Position numbers and translations under genes: made by a program. Below, piece after piece: positions 48,454 through 58,075 of a stretch of 64,000 nucleotides of DNA. This DNA comes from Sphingomonadales bacterium Ga0077531. GTDB taxonomy: Bacteria > Pseudomonadota > Alphaproteobacteria > Sphingomonadales > Sphingomonadaceae. Numbering within the stretch: position 1 is the stretch's first letter; each line of letters begins with the position of its first letter. The notes below the pieces were generated by a model. The model was not told the DNA's origin and did not search any database. It saw only the letters and a program-made list of their open reading frames with translations. The stretch covers positions 1-64,000 of the forward strand of contig LNED01000017.1 of the NCBI GenBank assembly GCA_001464915.1, given 5' to 3'.

Positions 48454-49245
48454 CTAGAGCGTGAAGCTCTCGCCGAGATACAAGCGCCGCACATTTTCGT
48501 CCGCCACCAGTTCCTGCGGGCTGCCGGCGAACAGCACCTGCCCGCCATAAATGATGCAGGCGCGGTCAACGATGTCGAGCGTTTCGCGCACGTTGTGGTC
48601 GGTGATCAACACCCCGATGCCGCGCTGCTTCAGATCGCGGATCAGATCGCGGATGTCGTTGATCGACAGCGGATCGATCCCCGCGAACGGCTCGTCGAGC
48701 AGCATGATCGACGGCTTGGCCGCCAGCGCACGGGCGATTTCGCAGCGCCGCCGCTCGCCGCCTGACAGCGCCATCGCTGGCGATTGCCGCAGCCGGGTGA
48801 GGCCGAATTCGTCGAGCAACCGCTCCAGCTCGGCCGCGCGGGTGGCGGCATCGGGTTCACCCAGTTCGAGCACGCAGGCGATGTTCTGTTCCACGGTCAT
48901 CCCGCGAAAGATGCTGGTTTCCTGTGGCAGATAGCCCAGGCCCAGAATCGCGCGGCGATACATCGGCAGCTTGGTCACATCTTCGCCGTCCATCAGGATG
49001 CGGCCCGAATCCGGCTTCACCAGGCCCATGATTGAATAGAAGCACGTGGTCTTGCCCGCACCATTGGGGCCAAGCAATCCGAACACCTCTCCCTTGGCCA
49101 CGGAAAACGAGATATCGGTCAACACCGCCCGCTTGTCATAGCTTTTGGCGATCGAGATCACCTCAAGCCCGCTGCCGAGCGGTTGGGTGCCGGTGGCTTC
49201 GGCTGCGGCATCGGTGGCCGGTTCTGTCAGGGCGGACGTGCTCAT
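48454..49245 (-). CDS. lptB: LPS export ABC transporter ATP-binding protein
   Basis: A 263-residue LptB that powers lipopolysaccharide transport with LptFG. Walker A is GPNGAGKTT, the ABC signature is LSGGERRRCEIARAL, Walker B is IMLLDEPFAGIDPL and the switch His is in ITDHNVRETL. An N-terminal Ala/Thr-rich extension of about 25 residues precedes the normal start. GTG 49248 or ATG 49245 may be used. Confidence 0.95.
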   Translation of the reverse strand: MSTSALTEPATDAAAEATGTQPLGSGLEVISIAKSYDKRAVLTDISFSVAKGEVFGLLGPNGAGKTTCFYSIMGLVKPDSGRILMDGEDVTKLPMYRRAILGLGYLPQETSIFRGMTVEQNIACVLELGEPDAATRAAELERLLDEFGLTRLRQSPAMALSGGERRRCEIARALAAKPSIMLLDEPFAGIDPLSINDIRDLIRDLKQRGIGVLITDHNVRETLDIVDRACIIYGGQVLFAGSPQELVADENVRRLYLGESFTL

Positions 49246-49497
49246 CACCTGCAGTCTTTAGCACCCTTGGAGCGGCTGGAAAGAGGCCGAAGCGGTTTGG
49301 CAGGATTTTTGCTTAGTCTGGCGGCAGGGCTTCGCAACCATTGGCCCGTTTCAGCAAAGCTTGGGCGATTCCCGATGCTTGCCCTGCGTGACGTGCGCGG
49401 CGCGCAACAAAACTGCAAATTTTGACGCCGTATTGCAACTCTGCACCGGCTTTGCGATACTCCGTCCATAATCAACAGACCGTTGGGGAGCGGCATT

Positions 49498-49863
49498 ATG
49501 GGCAAAGCAACCGAGCAAGCGACCACAAACAGCCGGACGCGCGACTGGCGCAAGGCGATGAGCGACCATGTCGCCTATGGCCTGCTGGCCTATACCACGC
49601 TGCAGATTTTCGTGACGGTCAAGGCGCTATCCGAAGGAGCCTCGGGGCTGCTGCCTTACATGGCGCTGGTGGTGTTGGTCGCGGGGATTATCCCTGTGTG
49701 CCGCTGGTTTGAAAAACGTTGGGCGGTGCTTGACGATGCGCAAGCCGCCGATCCCGCATTTGCGGGTGAGTTCCGGCGCGATGTGATGGCGCTTTGGGCA
49801 ACGGCGATTGGCCTGCCGTTTGCGCTGACCCTTATGTTCAAGGGTGTGTTGAACGTTATTTGA
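49498..49863 (+). CDS. Conserved membrane protein of unknown function
   Basis: A 121-residue inner-membrane protein. A soluble N-terminus of 25 residues (KATEQATTNSRTRDWRKAM) is followed by hydrophobic helices at about 30-47, 50-67 and 98-119. An in-frame start 15 bases upstream is possible. No family was recognised. It diverges from lptB and is followed by the second hairpin cluster. Confidence 0.75.
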   Translation: MGKATEQATTNSRTRDWRKAMSDHVAYGLLAYTTLQIFVTVKALSEGASGLLPYMALVVLVAGIIPVCRWFEKRWAVLDDAQAADPAFAGEFRRDVMALWATAIGLPFALTLMFKGVLNVI

Positions 49864-49869
49864 TTTTCC

Positions 49870-49962
49870 GCAGCCCGTCCGGGCTGCGAAATCCTCGCTC
49901 ACGCGACCTGAAGGTCGCATCGCTGCGGGCGGCCGCGTGGCTTTGCGGTCGCTAGGCGACCG
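49870..49962. repeat. Second cluster of three hairpins
   Basis: GCAGCCC-GTCC-GGGCTGC (49870-49887), GCGACCT-GA-AGGTCGC (49903-49918) and CGGTCGC-TAG-GCGACCG (49946-49962). The middle contains GGCCGCGTGGC, the reverse complement of sequence in the cluster at 45949. It lies between convergent genes and may act as a bidirectional terminator. Confidence 0.55.
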
Positions 49963-49997
49963 AAATCAGCGCAGGCCGACCGCCCTTCGCCTTCCGC

Positions 49998-50531
49998 TTA
50001 CTTCCCTGCGTTGTAGCGTTCGATCGCTTCGATCGTGATCTGACGCGCTTCGGCGGCGTCGCCCCACTTGCCGACGCGCACCCACTTTTCGGCTTCCAAG
50101 TCCTTGTAGTGCGTGAAGAAGTGTTCGATCTGCTGGAAGATGATCGACGGCAGATCGCTCGTCTCGATCACATCGGCATAATACGGGAACGTCTCGTTCA
50201 CCGGTACGCAGATCAGCTTTTCATCGCCGCCCTGTTCGTCTTCAAGGTTGAGCACGCCAATCGGGCGCGCGCGCACGACGCAACCGGGGATGAAGGGCGA
50301 GCGCGAGATCACCAGCGCATCCAATGGATCACCATCGGGGCTCAGCGTGTGCGGCACAAAGCCATAATTCGCCGGATAACGCATCGGCGTGTGCAGGATG
50401 CGGTCAACGAACAGCGCGCCTGATTCCTTGTCGAATTCGTACTTCACCGGCTCACCCCCGGTGGGCACTTCGATGATGACGTTGAGGTCTTCGGGCGGGT
50501 TGGTGCCGGTGGGGATCTTGTCGATGCGCAT
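49998..50531 (-). CDS. ppa: Inorganic pyrophosphatase
   Basis: A 177-residue family I inorganic pyrophosphatase that hydrolyses PPi to phosphate. The metal-binding signature DGDPLDALV is complete, along with VKYEFDKESG and YPANYGFVP. The start at 50531 is chosen over a longer frame that would overlap low-complexity sequence. It diverges from hisS. Confidence 0.96.
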   Translation of the reverse strand: MRIDKIPTGTNPPEDLNVIIEVPTGGEPVKYEFDKESGALFVDRILHTPMRYPANYGFVPHTLSPDGDPLDALVISRSPFIPGCVVRARPIGVLNLEDEQGGDEKLICVPVNETFPYYADVIETSDLPSIIFQQIEHFFTHYKDLEAEKWVRVGKWGDAAEARQITIEAIERYNAGK

Positions 50532-50654
50532 GGATTGTCTCTTTGGTTGGGCCGCGCGTGTTCGCTGTCGGCGGAGAGGTGGAACGCTTGCTGCGCCCCT
50601 TAATGCGCGGCGCGGCATTGCGAAAGACCCCGCGTGCCCTTAATCGCGCCTCCT

Positions 50655-51890
50655 ATGAGCAAGAAGACACCCCAAGCGATCCGTGGCACCCAGGATATTT
50701 TCGGCGCCGATGCCGAGGCGTTTGCCTATGTGGTCGAAACCTTCGAGCGCGTGCGGCGCCTGTACCGCTTCCGCCGGGTGGAAATGCCGGTGTTTGAGAA
50801 GACCGAGGTGTTCGCCCGTTCGCTCGGCGAGACCACCGATGTGGTGTCGAAAGAGATGTATTCCTTCGACGACCGGGGCGGGGAATCGCTCACCCTCCGC
50901 CCCGAATTCACCGCAGGGATCGCGCGCGCCTTCCTGACCAACGGCTGGCAGCAATATGCACCGCTGAAGGTGGCGACCCACGGACCGCTGTTCCGGTATG
51001 AGCGCCCGCAGAAGGGCCGCTACCGCCAGTTCCACCAGATCGACGCCGAAGTGATCGGCGCGGGCGAGCCGCAGGCGGATGTCGAGCTACTGGCGATGGC
51101 GGATCAGCTGCTCAAGGAGTTGGGCATCCACGATGTGACCCTGCACCTCAACACTTTGGGCGACGGCGCGAGCCGCGAGGCGTGGCGGGCGGCTTTGATC
51201 GAATACTTCCGGGCGGTGAAGGATCAGCTGTCCGAGGAATCGCAGGAGCGGCTGGAGAAGAACCCGCTGCGGATTCTCGATTCCAAGGACGCGCGCGATA
51301 AGCCGTTCCTGGCCGATGCGCCGAAGATTGACGCGTTTTTGTCGGACGAGGCTTCGGCCTTCTTTGCCGCCGTGACCAGCGGGCTGGATGCGGCGGGGGT
51401 GAAGTGGGTGCGGGCGGAGAGCCTCGTGCGCGGGCTCGACTACTACCGCCACACCGCGTTCGAATTCATCCCCGACGAAGGCAGCGCCTCGGCAGCGGCT
51501 TTGGGGAGCCAGAGCACGGTGCTGGGCGGCGGACGCTATGACGGACTGATGGAGTCGCTCGGCGGCGCGCCGACGCCTGCAGTGGGCTGGGCTGCGGGGA
51601 TTGAGCGGCTGGCGATGTTGGTGGGCGCGCGGGAGGAAGAGCCGCTCGAAGCGATGGTGCTGTTGGAGGATGATGCAGGCCTTGCCGCCGCCGTTGCTTT
51701 GCTTGCAGATCTTCGGAACGGCGGTGTTGTTGCTGAGATGATCGCGACGGGGTCGCCTAAGAAGCGATACGACAAGGCAGTGAAGCAGCAGCCACGCGCG
51801 ATCCTGCGGGTCAACGCCGATGGCTACTACGGCTTTTCGGGTGATGAACTTGATCCCAAGCTCGCCGCTATCTTGCAGGCTCGCATCTAA
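50655..51890 (+). CDS. hisS: Histidyl-tRNA synthetase
   Basis: A 411-residue class II HisRS. Motif 2 is [21 protein letters not shown], the histidine-specific motif is [15 protein letters not shown], and motif 3 GGGRYDGL with [12 protein letters not shown] is intact. The C-terminal anticodon-binding domain is complete. The ATG at 50655 fits the family better than the one 21 bases upstream. Confidence 0.96.
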   Translation: MSKKTPQAIRGTQDIFGADAEAFAYVVETFERVRRLYRFRRVEMPVFEKTEVFARSLGETTDVVSKEMYSFDDRGGESLTLRPEFTAGIARAFLTNGWQQYAPLKVATHGPLFRYERPQKGRYRQFHQIDAEVIGAGEPQADVELLAMADQLLKELGIHDVTLHLNTLGDGASREAWRAALIEYFRAVKDQLSEESQERLEKNPLRILDSKDARDKPFLADAPKIDAFLSDEASAFFAAVTSGLDAAGVKWVRAESLVRGLDYYRHTAFEFIPDEGSASAAALGSQSTVLGGGRYDGLMESLGGAPTPAVGWAAGIERLAMLVGAREEEPLEAMVLLEDDAGLAAAVALLADLRNGGVVAEMIATGSPKKRYDKAVKQQPRAILRVNADGYYGFSGDELDPKLAAILQARI

Positions 51891-51903
51891 CTACAATCGT
51901 CTC

Positions 51904-51980
51904 CCCGGGCTTGACCCGGGGTCCCGCTTTTCTTCTCGCGGCGGGTCATTAAGTAGCGGGATCCCGGATCAAGTCCGGGA
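51904..51980. repeat. Inverted pair of REP-like palindromes
   Basis: CCCGGGCTTGACCCGGG (51904-51920) and TCCCGGATCAAGTCCGGGA (51962-51980) are palindromes joined by GTCCCGC...AGCGGGAT, which are themselves inverted. This element is widespread in genomes of related sphingomonads. The apparent upstream start of prfA (51980) lies inside it. Confidence 0.75.
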
Positions 51981-52003
51981 TGACGAGTGAAAAACAAAAA
52001 CCC

Positions 52004-53071
52004 ATGCAAATCCCCCCCGAACGCCTTGAACAGATCGCGCACCGTTTTGCGGAGCTGGAAGCGCGCATGGCGTCGGGCACGCTGGAGGGTGAGGCCTTCG
52101 TGCGCGCCAGCCGCGACTATGCCGAACTCGAACCCGTCGCCAAAATCGCCGCCGAGGTGAAATCCGCGCGTGAGGAAATGGCGGGGCTCTCCGAAATGCT
52201 CGCCGATCCCGAGATGAAGGCGATGGCCGAGGACGAGCTTGCTCAGATCAAGGCGACCCTCCCCGATCTCGAACGCCGTCTCGCCATTGCGCTACTGCCG
52301 CGCGATTCTGCCGATGCCAAGCCCGCAATGCTCGAAATCCGCGCCGGCACCGGGGGCGATGAGGCCGCGCTGTTCGCGGCTGACCTTTACCGGATGTACG
52401 AACGCTACGCCGCCGAACAGGGCTGGAAGGTCGAAGCGGTCAGCATCAACGCCAGCGACATCGGCGGCTTCAAGGAAGTGATCGCCAACGTCACCGGCAC
52501 CGGCGTCTTCGCCAAGCTGAAGTTCGAAAGCGGCGTCCACCGCGTCCAGCGCGTCCCTGCGACCGAAAGTGGCGGGCGCATCCACACCTCGGCGGCTACT
52601 GTGGCGGTGCTGCCCGAGCCCGATGAAGTCGACATTGCGATCGAGGAAAAAGACCTCAAGATCGATGTCTATCGCGCGTCCGGTGCGGGCGGCCAGCACG
52701 TCAACACCACCGATTCGGCGGTGCGGATCACCCACTTGCCGACCAATACCGTGGTGACCTGTCAGGACGGGCGCAGCCAGCACAAGAACAAGGAAAAGGC
52801 GATGCAGGTGCTGCGCACGCGGCTCTACGATGCCCAGCGTGAGGCCACCCAGGGCGCCGAGGCCGAGGCGCGCAAGGCGATGGTTGGCAGCGGGGATCGT
52901 TCCGAACGCATCCGCACCTACAATTTCCCGCAAGGCCGCGTGACCGATCACCGCATCGGGCTGACGCTGCACAAGCTCGACGAAGTACTCGCCGGGCCGG
53001 GGCTGGGCGAGTTGATCGACGCGCTGATCGCCGAGGACGAAGGCAAGCGGCTGGCGGCATTGAGTGAGTGA
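52004..53071 (+). CDS. prfA: Peptide chain release factor 1
   Basis: A 355-residue RF1 that ends translation at UAA and UAG. The catalytic GGQ is in [17 protein letters not shown] and the stop-codon recognition tripeptide region is intact. The start at 52004 is preferred because 51980 falls inside the REP element. It precedes prmC, the methyltransferase that modifies its GGQ, by 22 bases. Confidence 0.96.
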   Translation: MQIPPERLEQIAHRFAELEARMASGTLEGEAFVRASRDYAELEPVAKIAAEVKSAREEMAGLSEMLADPEMKAMAEDELAQIKATLPDLERRLAIALLPRDSADAKPAMLEIRAGTGGDEAALFAADLYRMYERYAAEQGWKVEAVSINASDIGGFKEVIANVTGTGVFAKLKFESGVHRVQRVPATESGGRIHTSAATVAVLPEPDEVDIAIEEKDLKIDVYRASGAGGQHVNTTDSAVRITHLPTNTVVTCQDGRSQHKNKEKAMQVLRTRLYDAQREATQGAEAEARKAMVGSGDRSERIRTYNFPQGRVTDHRIGLTLHKLDEVLAGPGLGELIDALIAEDEGKRLAALSE

Positions 53072-53092
53072 TGCAGGGCGAGTGACCGGGGC

Positions 53093-53914
53093 ATGACCGT
53101 CGCCGAAGCCATCCGTGCCGCCGCTGAACGGCTCGCCGCCACCACTGATACTGCGCGCCTCGACGCCGAATTGCTGATGGCGCACGCGCTGGGTATGAGC
53201 CGGTCGGATATGCTGCTGCGGGCGATGCGCGACCCCGCGCCTGAAGGATTCGCCACGTTGATTGAGCGCCGCGCTGAGCATGAACCCGTGGCCTACATCA
53301 CCGGCATCGCTGAATTCTACGGCATCACCCTCGCCGTCACCCCCGCCACATTGATCCCGCGCGGGGATAGCGAAACGTTGATCGACGCGGCGTTGGAGCT
53401 GGCAGGAGAGGCGGGCCGCGCAATCGACCTCGGCACCGGGTCAGGCGCGCTGCTGCTGGCGCTGCTGGCGAACCGTGCGGGCTGGCACGGGGTGGGGGTG
53501 GACGCCTCGGCGGATGCCTTGGCGGCGGCGCAGGGCAATGCGGCGACGCTGGGGCTGGCGGATCGCAGTGCATGGCATCACCGCGACTGGCACGCGCCGG
53601 GCTGGGCTGACGATCTTGGCACCTTTGATCTCATCTTGTGCAACCCGCCTTATGTCGAAGCGGACGCGGCGCTTGACGCTCAGGTGCGCCAGTACGAACC
53701 TGCCAGCGCCCTTTTCGCCGGGCCAGAGGGGCTTGACGATTACCGTGTGCTGATCCCGCAGCTTGGCAAGCTGCTTGTGCCGGGCGGGGCCGCGATCTTC
53801 GAGATTGGCCACGCTCAAGCCGAGGCCGTTTCCGCTATCGCCGCATCCGCCGGGTTCACGCCCTCGCTACGTCATGATCTTGCGGAAAGGCCGCGCGCTC
53901 TCATCCTTCGGTGA
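53093..53914 (+). CDS. prmC: Release factor glutamine methyltransferase
   Basis: A 273-residue PrmC that methylates the GGQ glutamine of release factors with SAM. IPRGDSETLIDAAL is the substrate helix, IDLGTGSGALLLALL binds SAM and LILCNPPYVE is the NPPY catalytic motif. It forms an operon with prfA. Confidence 0.95.
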   Translation: MTVAEAIRAAAERLAATTDTARLDAELLMAHALGMSRSDMLLRAMRDPAPEGFATLIERRAEHEPVAYITGIAEFYGITLAVTPATLIPRGDSETLIDAALELAGEAGRAIDLGTGSGALLLALLANRAGWHGVGVDASADALAAAQGNAATLGLADRSAWHHRDWHAPGWADDLGTFDLILCNPPYVEADAALDAQVRQYEPASALFAGPEGLDDYRVLIPQLGKLLVPGGAAIFEIGHAQAEAVSAIAASAGFTPSLRHDLAERPRALILR

Positions 53915-54187
53915 AGGAAAAGCGCTGTAGGGCTTGGCAAAGCGGTTCGGCATCGCTACCTCCCGAATCAGGCCAGATGAATTGCGAAGGGCGCAAATCG
54001 CTGAGCCAAGCTCCTAAACTCGCTTGAAACGGCCGTCAGGGCTTGTCCCCGGCCACGGCAGCGCGGAGCGCGCGGCACGTTTTGGCAGGGTCTCACGGCC
54101 AAGCCAAACGGTGGCGCGCAAGGGCAAGGGGTCTGTTGGCCGCGCAGGCATTTGTTGCGCCAGGTCGCTGATTAAGGAACAACTTCC

Positions 54188-55066
54188 TTGAATAACAATA
54201 ATAATCGGAACAACCGTCGCCGTGGGCGCGGGAACCGTACCCAAGGCGGCAGCGGCAGTCAGCTGAATCGGATCGACAGCCGTGCACGCGGCAACGCGCC
54301 GCAGATGCTCGACAAGTTCAAAAAGCTTGCGCAGGACGCCCAGCACAATGGCGACCGGGTGCAGATGGAATATTATCTGCAGTTCGCCGACCACTATTTC
54401 CGCGTGATCGCCGACAACAAGGCGCGCGTTGACGAACAGCGCGGCGGTGCCAGCGGTAATACCGGTGGTAATGTGCGCCGCAATGATGAGCGGGATCAGG
54501 CCGAAGATTACGGCGACGATGATTTCGATTTCGATCGGGGCCGCCGCACCGAACAGGCCGCGCGTCCGCGTTACGAACAGCAGGATAGCGACAGCCGCGG
54601 CGATATGTCCGGCAATGGCTTTGAAGGCGAACCGGGACAGGAAGGCGAATCTTTCCTCAGCGACGATGGCGACGATGATCGCGGCGACCGCACCGAGCGG
54701 CAACCACGCCAGCAGAACACCCGCCGCCAGCCGGGCAAACCGCGTGACGATAATCGCGGCAATCGCAACGATCGTCCGGAACGCACAGACCGCGGCCCCC
54801 GGCCTGAGCGTGCCGAACGTGGCCCCCGCCCTGAGCGCGCTGAACGTCCGGAACGGAGCGAGGCTCCCCGCAGCGAAAGCCGCGCCGAACCACGCGACGA
54901 AAAGTCGGTCGAAAAGGCTGCTGAAAAGCCTGCGCCGCGCGTTCGCAAGCCGCGCAAACCGGCCGATGAAGGCCGCGCGGTGATCGATTCGTCGATCCTT
55001 CCTCCCTCGATCCGTGGTGATGACAGCTCGGGTGATAGCGACGGCACGCTCGAAGCAGTCGGCTGA
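54188..55066 (+). CDS. DUF4167 protein
   Basis: A 292-residue alphaproteobacterial DUF4167 protein. An Asn/Arg-rich start (NNNNNRNNRRRGRGNR) leads to the conserved domain PQMLDKFKKLAQDAQHNGDRVQMEYYLQFADHYFRV, followed by a long disordered tail of Arg, Asp and Pro repeats such as RPERAERGPRPERAER. The start codon is TTG after AAGGAA. The family is RNA-binding-like in composition but uncharacterised. The opposing hydrophobic frame is a shadow. Confidence 0.88.
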   Translation: MNNNNNRNNRRRGRGNRTQGGSGSQLNRIDSRARGNAPQMLDKFKKLAQDAQHNGDRVQMEYYLQFADHYFRVIADNKARVDEQRGGASGNTGGNVRRNDERDQAEDYGDDDFDFDRGRRTEQAARPRYEQQDSDSRGDMSGNGFEGEPGQEGESFLSDDGDDDRGDRTERQPRQQNTRRQPGKPRDDNRGNRNDRPERTDRGPRPERAERGPRPERAERPERSEAPRSESRAEPRDEKSVEKAAEKPAPRVRKPRKPADEGRAVIDSSILPPSIRGDDSSGDSDGTLEAVG

Positions 55067-55109
55067 TTGATCGCTGGCGCGGGGGCGTTCCAGTGACGGA
55101 ATCTGGCCA

Positions 55110-56744
55110 GTGACGGGAGCCGGAACCCTGCGCGCGCGGATCGATGCTATCCCGGCGCTGATGCAGCGCCGCCCTGCGCTCGCCGCGATTGCCCTAGGGC
55201 TGATCGCGGCCTGTGCTTATCCGCCGCTTCACCTTTGGCCGCTGGGCCTTGCCGCATTGGCAGGGTTTGTGTGGCTGATTTACACCGCGCCCAATTGGCG
55301 CGCTGCGCTGTGGCGCGGGTGGTGGTTTGGCTGGGCGCATCTGACGCTCGCCAATAACTGGATCGCCACCGCTTTTACCCATCAGGCCAAGATGCCCGAG
55401 GTTTTGGGCTGGGCGGCAGTGCCGCTGCTGTGCATTTACCTTGCGTGGTATGCGGCCTTTGCGGCGCTGGCTGCGCATCTGCTCGCCCGCCGTGCACCGC
55501 TGTGGGCTTTTGGCTTCGTGCTCGCGGGCGCGTGGGTGCTGACCGAATGGGCGCGGGGGATGTTTTTCACCGGTTACCCGTGGCCGCCGCTCGGGTTGAT
55601 GCTGCTGGGGACATGGGACACGCCGGGGCTGGCGCGCTTACTGCCGTGGGCGGGCACCTATGCGCTGTCAGGTGTGACCATGGTGATCGCCGCAGGCTTG
55701 CTGTGGGCGGCTGTTAGCAGACGCTGGCTTGTTGGGGTGAGCGGTGTGGCTGCGCTGGCATTGGTGATGCTGTTGCCAAGCCTTGCGGTTGAGGTGACGC
55801 GGCCCGCCAACGCGGTCGCTTACACCCTCGTCCAGCCGCTGCTCAAGCAGTCCGAAATCAACGACGCCTCCAAGTTCGAGGAACAATTCGCCCGCATCGC
55901 CGCGCTCACCGCGCCGGGTCAGAACCAGTCGCGGATCGTGCTGTGGCCCGAAAGCGCGATCCCCGATTACCTCGAAGATGGCTATCCCGAGCGCTACTAT
56001 TTCCAGACAACCGCCGCGGCCGATCCGAAATTCGCGCGTAAGCGCCTCGGACGCGTGATCGGGCCGCAATCGACGCTGCTCACCGGAGTGGTGAACCTCG
56101 ACATCGGCACGCGCCCTGATGGCAGCCAAGGCGCGGTCAGCGCGCGCAATTCGGTCATTGCGCTGAACGGAGCGGGTGACATCACCGCGAGCTACGCCAA
56201 GGCGCATCTGGTGCCCTATGGCGAATATCTGCCGATGCGCCCGATCCTCGAACCGCTCGGCCTGTCGCGGCTTGTGGCGGGCAGCATTGATTACCAACCG
56301 GGGCCGGGGCCGCGCACCATTGACCTTGGCAGGCATGGCAAGGCCGGCATTCAGATTTGTTACGAGATCGTGTTCTCGGGCGCGGTGGCGGACAAGGCGA
56401 ACCGCCCCGATTACATCTTCAACCCTTCCAACGACGGTTGGTTTGGCACCTGGGGCCCGCCGCAGCATCTGGCCCAGGCGCGGATGCGGGCGTTGGAGGA
56501 AGGGCTACCGGTGCTGCGTTCGACCACCACCGGGATCAGCGCGGTGATCGATGCGAATGGCGTGGTGCGCGGTAGCATCGGCCCCGGATTGTCGGACAAG
56601 CTCGAAGGCTTCGTCCCCGCTGCCAAGCCGCCGACGCTGTTCGCCCGCGCCGGGCACTGGTTGACGCTGGGCTGGGCGCTGGTGCTGATCGCCTTGGGCC
56701 TCAGCCTGCCGAGAGTGCTTGCGCTGTCCCGCGCGCGCGGCTAG
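55110..56744 (+). CDS. lnt: Apolipoprotein N-acyltransferase
   Basis: A 544-residue Lnt that adds the third acyl chain to lipoproteins in the inner membrane. Six or more N-terminal helices precede the nitrilase domain with the Glu-Lys-Cys triad (LWPESAIPDYL, KAHLVPYGEYLPM, IQICYEIVF). The start codon is GTG. It is upstream of metK, a usual order in this group. Confidence 0.94.
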   Translation: MTGAGTLRARIDAIPALMQRRPALAAIALGLIAACAYPPLHLWPLGLAALAGFVWLIYTAPNWRAALWRGWWFGWAHLTLANNWIATAFTHQAKMPEVLGWAAVPLLCIYLAWYAAFAALAAHLLARRAPLWAFGFVLAGAWVLTEWARGMFFTGYPWPPLGLMLLGTWDTPGLARLLPWAGTYALSGVTMVIAAGLLWAAVSRRWLVGVSGVAALALVMLLPSLAVEVTRPANAVAYTLVQPLLKQSEINDASKFEEQFARIAALTAPGQNQSRIVLWPESAIPDYLEDGYPERYYFQTTAAADPKFARKRLGRVIGPQSTLLTGVVNLDIGTRPDGSQGAVSARNSVIALNGAGDITASYAKAHLVPYGEYLPMRPILEPLGLSRLVAGSIDYQPGPGPRTIDLGRHGKAGIQICYEIVFSGAVADKANRPDYIFNPSNDGWFGTWGPPQHLAQARMRALEEGLPVLRSTTTGISAVIDANGVVRGSIGPGLSDKLEGFVPAAKPPTLFARAGHWLTLGWALVLIALGLSLPRVLALSRARG

Positions 56745-56765
56745 GGCTTCGGCACACAAGGTCGG

Positions 56766-56785
56766 ACATAAAGGTTTCCTTATAT
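56766..56785. promoter_or_regulatory. Palindromic site upstream of metK
   Basis: ATAAAGG-TTT-CCTTAT lies 57 bp before metK. A similar palindrome has been described for ArsR-type regulators of SAM metabolism in alphaproteobacteria. No regulator gene is nearby, so the assignment is tentative. Confidence 0.4.
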
Positions 56786-56841
56786 CTGCATAAGGGCCTC
56801 AGTCCGGCGCGGCACCGCAGTTTCAGCCCCCCGGAGATTTC

Positions 56842-58053
56842 ATGCGCACCGATTACCTCTTCACCTCCGAAAGCGTCTCCGAAGGCCACCCGGACAAGGT
56901 TTCTGACCAGATTTCCGACGCGATCGTCGATCTGTTCCTGTCGAAAGACCCCGAAGCGCGCATCGCTTGCGAAACGCTGACCACCACGCAGCTGGTCGTG
57001 CTGGCGGGCGAAATCCGCTGCAAGGGTGTGTACGAAAACGGCGAATGGGCGCCCGGCGCCAAAGAAGAAATCGAAGCTGCTGTGCGCGCTACGGTCAAGC
57101 GGATCGGTTACGAACAGGACGGCTTCCACTGGGAGAAGCTCGAATTCATCAACCGTCTGCACGGCCAGTCGGCGCACATCGCGCAGGGCGTGGACGCGGG
57201 CGAAAACAAGGATGAAGGCGCAGGCGATCAGGGGATCATGTTCGGTTACGCGACCGACGAAACCCCCGATCTGATGCCCGCGACGCTGTATTACAGCCAC
57301 AAGATCCTCGAACGCATGGCCGCTGATCGCCATTCGGGCACGGCCCAGTTTCTTGAACCTGATGCCAAGAGCCAGGTGACGCTGCGTTACGAAGGTTCGT
57401 TGCCAGTAGCGGCGACTGCCGTGGTCGTCTCGACCCAGCACAAGCAGGGCTATGACGAAAACGATCCGGCCAAGAAGGCCGAGCTGGAAGCCTATGTCAA
57501 AAAGGTGGTGGCCGACATCATCCCGCCGGTGCTGCTGCGTGAAACGGTCTATTACATCAATCCGACCGGCACGTTTGAAATCGGTGGGCCGGATGGTGAC
57601 GCGGGCCTGACCGGGCGCAAGATCATCGTCGACACCTATGGCGGCGCGGCCCCGCATGGCGGCGGCGCGTTCAGCGGGAAAGACCCGACCAAGGTTGATC
57701 GCAGCGCGGCCTACATCACGCGCTACTTGGCCAAGAACGTCGTGGCGGCTGGCCTCGCCACGCGCTGCACGATCCAGATCGCCTATGCCATCGGCGTGTC
57801 GCAGCCGCTGTCGCTGTATGTCGATACGCATGAGACCGGCACGGTGGGCGACGACAAGATTGAGCAGGCGATCCTCGGGATTGCCAAGCTGGGCGGTTTG
57901 ACCCCGCGCAGCATCCGCACGCACCTGGGCCTCAACAAGCCAATCTATCAGCCGACCGCTGCCTATGGCCATTTCGGGCGCAAGCCTGAGGGCGATTTCT
58001 TCCCGTGGGAACGGCTTGATCTGGTTGCCGATCTCAAGGCGGCGCTCGCCTGA
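56842..58053 (+). CDS. metK: S-adenosylmethionine synthase
   Basis: A 403-residue methionine adenosyltransferase that makes SAM from ATP and methionine. [24 protein letters not shown] and [19 protein letters not shown] are the three signatures. It follows lnt by about 100 bases. Confidence 0.97.
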   Translation: MRTDYLFTSESVSEGHPDKVSDQISDAIVDLFLSKDPEARIACETLTTTQLVVLAGEIRCKGVYENGEWAPGAKEEIEAAVRATVKRIGYEQDGFHWEKLEFINRLHGQSAHIAQGVDAGENKDEGAGDQGIMFGYATDETPDLMPATLYYSHKILERMAADRHSGTAQFLEPDAKSQVTLRYEGSLPVAATAVVVSTQHKQGYDENDPAKKAELEAYVKKVVADIIPPVLLRETVYYINPTGTFEIGGPDGDAGLTGRKIIVDTYGGAAPHGGGAFSGKDPTKVDRSAAYITRYLAKNVVAAGLATRCTIQIAYAIGVSQPLSLYVDTHETGTVGDDKIEQAILGIAKLGGLTPRSIRTHLGLNKPIYQPTAAYGHFGRKPEGDFFPWERLDLVADLKAALA

Positions 58054-58075
58054 GATTTCGGTTAGGGTGTCATCA

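Noticed and set aside
46898..48457. 519-codon plus-strand frame opposite rpoN
   Set aside because: Full-length shadow of a gene with clear sigma-54 motifs.
51980..52003. Earlier prfA start codon
   Set aside because: It lies in the REP-like palindrome; the ATG at 52004 agrees with the family start.
54014..54703. Long minus-strand hydrophobic frame opposite the DUF4167 gene
   Set aside because: Its Ala/Val/Ile richness is the complement of the Arg/Asp/Asn-rich DUF4167 coding sequence; no ribosome site or family match.
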